A DNA stretch of 41,026 bases from Oscillospiraceae bacterium. Lineage in GTDB: Bacteria > Bacillota > Clostridia > Oscillospirales > CAG-272. Of the stretch, positions 37,771-41,026 are shown one piece after another (position 1 is the first letter of the stretch; each line of letters opens with the position of its first letter). Location of the stretch: positions 1 through 41,026 of the forward strand of contig SVRK01000017.1 in NCBI GenBank assembly GCA_015064855.1, written 5' to 3'. Position numbers and translations under genes: made by a program. The notes under the pieces were generated by a model. That model did no database searches. It worked only from the letters and a program-made list of their open reading frames with translations, and had not been told where the DNA came from.

Positions 37771-40700
37771 ATGCCACATAATGAAAACTCAAGAGTGAAA
37801 ATACCTGCGTTGGTTCATTTTACTCGATTAGGATATGAATATATTTCGCTTAAAAAATACGTGAACACAAATTTAATCGATGAAGATACAAATATTTTCC
37901 TAGATGTATTTTGTCGCGCCATAAATGATATCAATGGATGCAATATTTCCATTGACGATGCTCGTGGAATCGTAAATGAACTAAAGATTGTCCTTGATAA
38001 TGATGATTTGGGGAGAGTGTTCTATTCGTATCTTATCAATGGATACAAAGGTTTAAAGTTAATTGATTTCAATGGTAACAATATCTACAATGTAGTCACC
38101 GAATTGACCTATAAAAATGGTAGTGATGAGTTCCGCCCCGACATCATCCCTCTCATCAACGGAATGCCGTTGTCTTTTATCGAGGTCAAAAAGCCAAACA
38201 ACAAAGATGGTATACAAGCCGAATACAAGCGTATAAATACGCGTTTTCAGAATAAAAAATTCCGTAGATTTGTGAACATCACGCAAGTAATGGTATTTTC
38301 CAACAATAGTGAGTACGACGATAATGAGGTCGTCCCATTGGAAGGTGCTTTCTATGCATCCAGTAGTTATGAAAAACTGTTTTTCAGCCATTTCCGCGAA
38401 GAAGATAAATCTATATTCTCACGCATTTCAGAAGTGGATGAAACGAAAGAAAAAGCAATTCTGTTTGATACAAATCTAACTTCTATTAAAGGATCTCCCG
38501 AATATCTTACAAACTCAAATCCCGAATCCCCCACAAATAGAATAATTACCTCTTTGTTCTCCAAAGAACGAATTCTTACTATTCTGAAGTACGCAATTGC
38601 ATATGTTGAAAGAACTGACGATAACGGTATTACTCACCTTGAGAAGCATATTATGCGTTATCCTCAATTGTTTGCAACCAAAGCAATAGAAAGACATTTG
38701 AATAGTGGAAAGCGAAACGGTATCATTTGGCATACCCAAGGTAGCGGAAAAACCGCCCTTGCCTTCTTCAATGTTAGATATTTAACCGACTATTATCAAA
38801 AGCAAGGTGTAATACCCAAATTCTATTTTATTGTAGATAGACTTGACTTGCTGACGCAGGCCGCAACGGAATTTAGAAGTCGTGGATTGCATGTGGAAGA
38901 AGTCAATTCAAAAGAAGACTTTATCAAGAATATCAGTGCTACAACTTCTACTGAGAACACCGGAAAGCTAACCATTACGGTAGTTAATATTCAAAAGTTT
39001 TCGAAGGAATCTATTGCTAAAAAATCCGATTACGCAATAGACGTTCAAAGAGTATACTTTATGGACGAAGCCCACAGAAGCTATAATCCCACGGGTTCGT
39101 TCCTTGGGAATTTGATAGAATCAGATAGAAAAGCCGTTATGATCGCCCTTACCGGTACTCCCTTAATTGGTGTTATTTACGATGATGAGGGCAGACCAAT
39201 TGGTGGCAAGAAATACGATTCAAAACAAATTTTTGGTGAGTACATACACAAGTACTATTATAACGCTTCCATCTCTGACGGCTATACACTAAAACTGATT
39301 CGAGAAGGAATCGCAACCACATATCGCGAACGTTTACAGTCTGCTCTGGCTGAAATCAAAACCCTTCAAGGCTCTATATCCAAAAAGGATATGTATGCAC
39401 ATCCCAAGTACGTTTCCGAGCTGGTAAAATATATAGTCAATGATTTTGCCAAGAGCCGTGTTGCCATGAATGACGCTACTATTGGCGGCATGATTGTTTG
39501 TGATACTTCAGATCAGGCGAAGGTTGTTTTTGACGAATTGAAGAAAACATCCTACACTTGTGCATTGATCCTCCATGATGTGGACGATAAGGAAACAAGA
39601 CGTGGCTATATTACAGATTTCAAAAAAGGAACGATTGATTTCCTCGTTGTGTTCAATATGCTTTTGACCGGATTTGATGCTCCGAGATTGAAGAAACTGT
39701 ACCTTGGCAGAGTTATCAAAGATCACTCTCTCCTTCAGGCTTTGACTCGCGTCAATCGTCCTTATAAGAAATTCAGATATGGTTATGTCGTGGATTTTGC
39801 AGATATCCGTGCAGAATTTGATAAAACCAACAAGGCTTATTTCGAAGAGCTTCAAGCAGAACTTGGAGATGCCTTCCAACAGTACAATAACATTTTCAAG
39901 TCTCAAGAAGATATTGAAAAAGACTTGATAGCAATCAAAGAAACATTGTTCCTCTATAACACAGACAATGCAGAAGTATTCTCTCAGCAGATCTCCGCTA
40001 TTGATGAAAAAGCAGAATTGATTGAGATTCGTCACGCATTGGAACTTTATAAGGAACTCTTTAACATTTCAAAATTGTTTGGCTATGATGACATTTCCGA
40101 CAAGTTTGATTTGGACAAGGTCGGCGCGCTCTATAATGAAGTTAACAATCGCATTGCGTTGGTAAATCAGAAGCAGGTTTTGGCAAATGCTGAAGATATG
40201 ACTGCGATTCTTAACTTGGCGATGGAACAGATTGAATTTCAGTTCCGAAAGGTTTCCGAGAGCGAATTGGTTATTGCCGATAAGTTCCGTGACACTTTGA
40301 TTAAAACACAGCAAGCTGTAGCTCATACGCTTGACCCCAAAGATCCTGAATATATTACTTTGCTTGAGGAACTGCAACGAGTTTTGCACAAAAAGAACAT
40401 TGAGGAATTAACTGCCGATGAAATGAATGAAAACATGGCGGAACTTGAGCGCATACGCGCCGCGGCAGAGAGAAAACGCCGTGAGGATCAGATGTTGGCA
40501 GATAAATACGAGGGCGATGTGAAGTTTATGCGCACGCATAAGCGTTTGAGAGAGAACCCTCCTCCTATTACAACCGACTATGTTTTGAATCAGATCCTGT
40601 TGAATCTGAAGCACAATGTGGACAGCAAAGTAATAGCAAATCAGCATTTGCTTGACAATGAATCTTATTTTACAAGGGATCTCTTCCCGATGATCAAGCA

Positions 40701-40803
40701 AGAGCTTGACGGACACGGCGTAAAATATACCGCCTCACAGGTAAAATACATCGGTGCCTGTGTGTCCAATGAATACTTTACCGAAAGGAATTTTGCATCA
40801 TAA
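37771..40803 (+). CDS. hsdR: Type I restriction endonuclease, subunit R
   Basis: The 1010-residue motor and nuclease subunit has an N-terminal PD-(D/E)xK site (R-P-D124...F-I-E138-V-K140). Superfamily 2 helicase motifs follow: Walker A H-T-Q-G-S-G-K-T (about 321-328), D-E-A-H (432-435), T-G-T-P, L-L-T-G-F-D-A-P and the Q-A-L-T-R-V-N-R-P motif VI. A long helical C-terminal part should bind the methylase complex. It cuts unmethylated DNA after ATP-driven translocation. Full length. It overlaps hsdM by one base (TAATG). The specificity subunit is not seen before hsdM and should lie to the right. Confidence 0.95.
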   Translation: MPHNENSRVKIPALVHFTRLGYEYISLKKYVNTNLIDEDTNIFLDVFCRAINDINGCNISIDDARGIVNELKIVLDNDDLGRVFYSYLINGYKGLKLIDFNGNNIYNVVTELTYKNGSDEFRPDIIPLINGMPLSFIEVKKPNNKDGIQAEYKRINTRFQNKKFRRFVNITQVMVFSNNSEYDDNEVVPLEGAFYASSSYEKLFFSHFREEDKSIFSRISEVDETKEKAILFDTNLTSIKGSPEYLTNSNPESPTNRIITSLFSKERILTILKYAIAYVERTDDNGITHLEKHIMRYPQLFATKAIERHLNSGKRNGIIWHTQGSGKTALAFFNVRYLTDYYQKQGVIPKFYFIVDRLDLLTQAATEFRSRGLHVEEVNSKEDFIKNISATTSTENTGKLTITVVNIQKFSKESIAKKSDYAIDVQRVYFMDEAHRSYNPTGSFLGNLIESDRKAVMIALTGTPLIGVIYDDEGRPIGGKKYDSKQIFGEYIHKYYYNASISDGYTLKLIREGIATTYRERLQSALAEIKTLQGSISKKDMYAHPKYVSELVKYIVNDFAKSRVAMNDATIGGMIVCDTSDQAKVVFDELKKTSYTCALILHDVDDKETRRGYITDFKKGTIDFLVVFNMLLTGFDAPRLKKLYLGRVIKDHSLLQALTRVNRPYKKFRYGYVVDFADIRAEFDKTNKAYFEELQAELGDAFQQYNNIFKSQEDIEKDLIAIKETLFLYNTDNAEVFSQQISAIDEKAELIEIRHALELYKELFNISKLFGYDDISDKFDLDKVGALYNEVNNRIALVNQKQVLANAEDMTAILNLAMEQIEFQFRKVSESELVIADKFRDTLIKTQQAVAHTLDPKDPEYITLLEELQRVLHKKNIEELTADEMNENMAELERIRAAAERKRREDQMLADKYEGDVKFMRTHKRLRENPPPITTDYVLNQILLNLKHNVDSKVIANQHLLDNESYFTRDLFPMIKQELDGHGVKYTASQVKYIGACVSNEYFTERNFAS

Positions 40804-41026
40804 TGGATAACAATATAACCTTGCAAACCAAGCAGATGATTGACAATCTGAAAGCGGTTTGTACTAACTATGGACTTGGAAATGCTTCAAGTGAATACAA
40901 GATCATTACGGAAGTATTTCTGTATAAGTTTTTGAATGATAAATTCCTTGCTGAAGCAAAAAGAGTAAAAGCCGATTTCTCAAATATGACTTCTGCAGAT
41001 GTAGAAAAAGCTTTGGCTGAAATGAC
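40803..41026 (+). CDS. hsdM: Type I modification methylase, subunit M (5' part only)
   Basis: The first 74 residues are in the window. The start T-K-Q-M-I-D-N-L-K and the segment N-A-S-S-E-Y-K-I-I-T-E-V-F-L-Y-K-F-L-N-D-K-F match the N-terminal helical domain of HsdM. The catalytic N-P-P-F/Y motif would lie beyond the edge. Coupled to hsdR by TAATG overlap. Confidence 0.88.
   Translation, partial: MDNNITLQTKQMIDNLKAVCTNYGLGNASSEYKIITEVFLYKFLNDKFLAEAKRVKADFSNMTSADVEKALAEM

Overview
The window looks like chromosome from a low-G+C, Gram-positive gut-type Bacillota (Clostridia). Promoters are near-consensus TTGACA-17-TATAAT, ribosome binding sites are strong AGGAGG types, secreted proteins carry lipoboxes, most genes end in short hairpin plus T-run terminators, and the FakB/FakA/PlsY route of fatty-acid incorporation is present. 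I cannot assign a genus from sequence alone. The whole picture rests on reading; no database search was run.

Layout. 1-1010: a promoter-bearing but broken tRNA-Pro 5' half on the minus strand, then five intact plus-strand tRNAs (Val, Asp, Phe, Gly, Cys). 1100-2850: a membrane-bound XRE regulator enclosed by an inverted repeat that includes the tRNA-Cys end, followed by a hairpin-rich non-coding block. 3105-5316: a small membrane protein, a YbaK-type deacylase and a two-HTH (excisionase-like plus LuxR) regulator with twin palindromes in its leader. 5545-8162: a small Cys protein translationally coupled to a large Cys/His-repeat lipoprotein. 8331-9755: glutamine synthetase. 9932-14905: a complete branched-chain amino-acid (Liv) ABC importer operon. 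15058-15720 (minus): an ECF transporter S component.

15900-25281 is the accessory core. It holds a tandem family of modular lipoproteins built from two interchangeable signal peptides, acidic Ser/Thr/Asp/Glu repeat linkers and different C-terminal domains. Three of them share a duplicated promoter and leader. An orphan, frameshifted Rhs tip with a likely immunity gene sits inside the array. The array ends in a BspA-like LRR lipoprotein and about four copies of a 240-bp structured tandem repeat.

25386-32799: an MFS transporter, an OmpR/HK two-component system with direct repeats abutting its -35 box, the FakB-FakA-PlsY operon for making and using acyl-phosphate, and another Cys/His-repeat surface protein. 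32829-35543 (minus): an operon of a GH2 beta-glucuronidase-like enzyme, a small protein with a HEPN-like R-x4-H motif, and a LacA/Maa-type acetyltransferase. 35680-36240: a cluster of tRNA-Ser fragments and repeats that looks like an integration scar. 36435 to the right edge: an imported defence-type block made of an HTH-DUF3990 protein with a small partner (probable toxin-antitoxin pair) and a type I restriction-modification locus (hsdR, start of hsdM) that runs off the window.

The most unusual parts are the lipoprotein array with its embedded Rhs toxin/immunity remnant, the structured 240-bp repeats, and the two broken tRNA genes that mark probable element boundaries.
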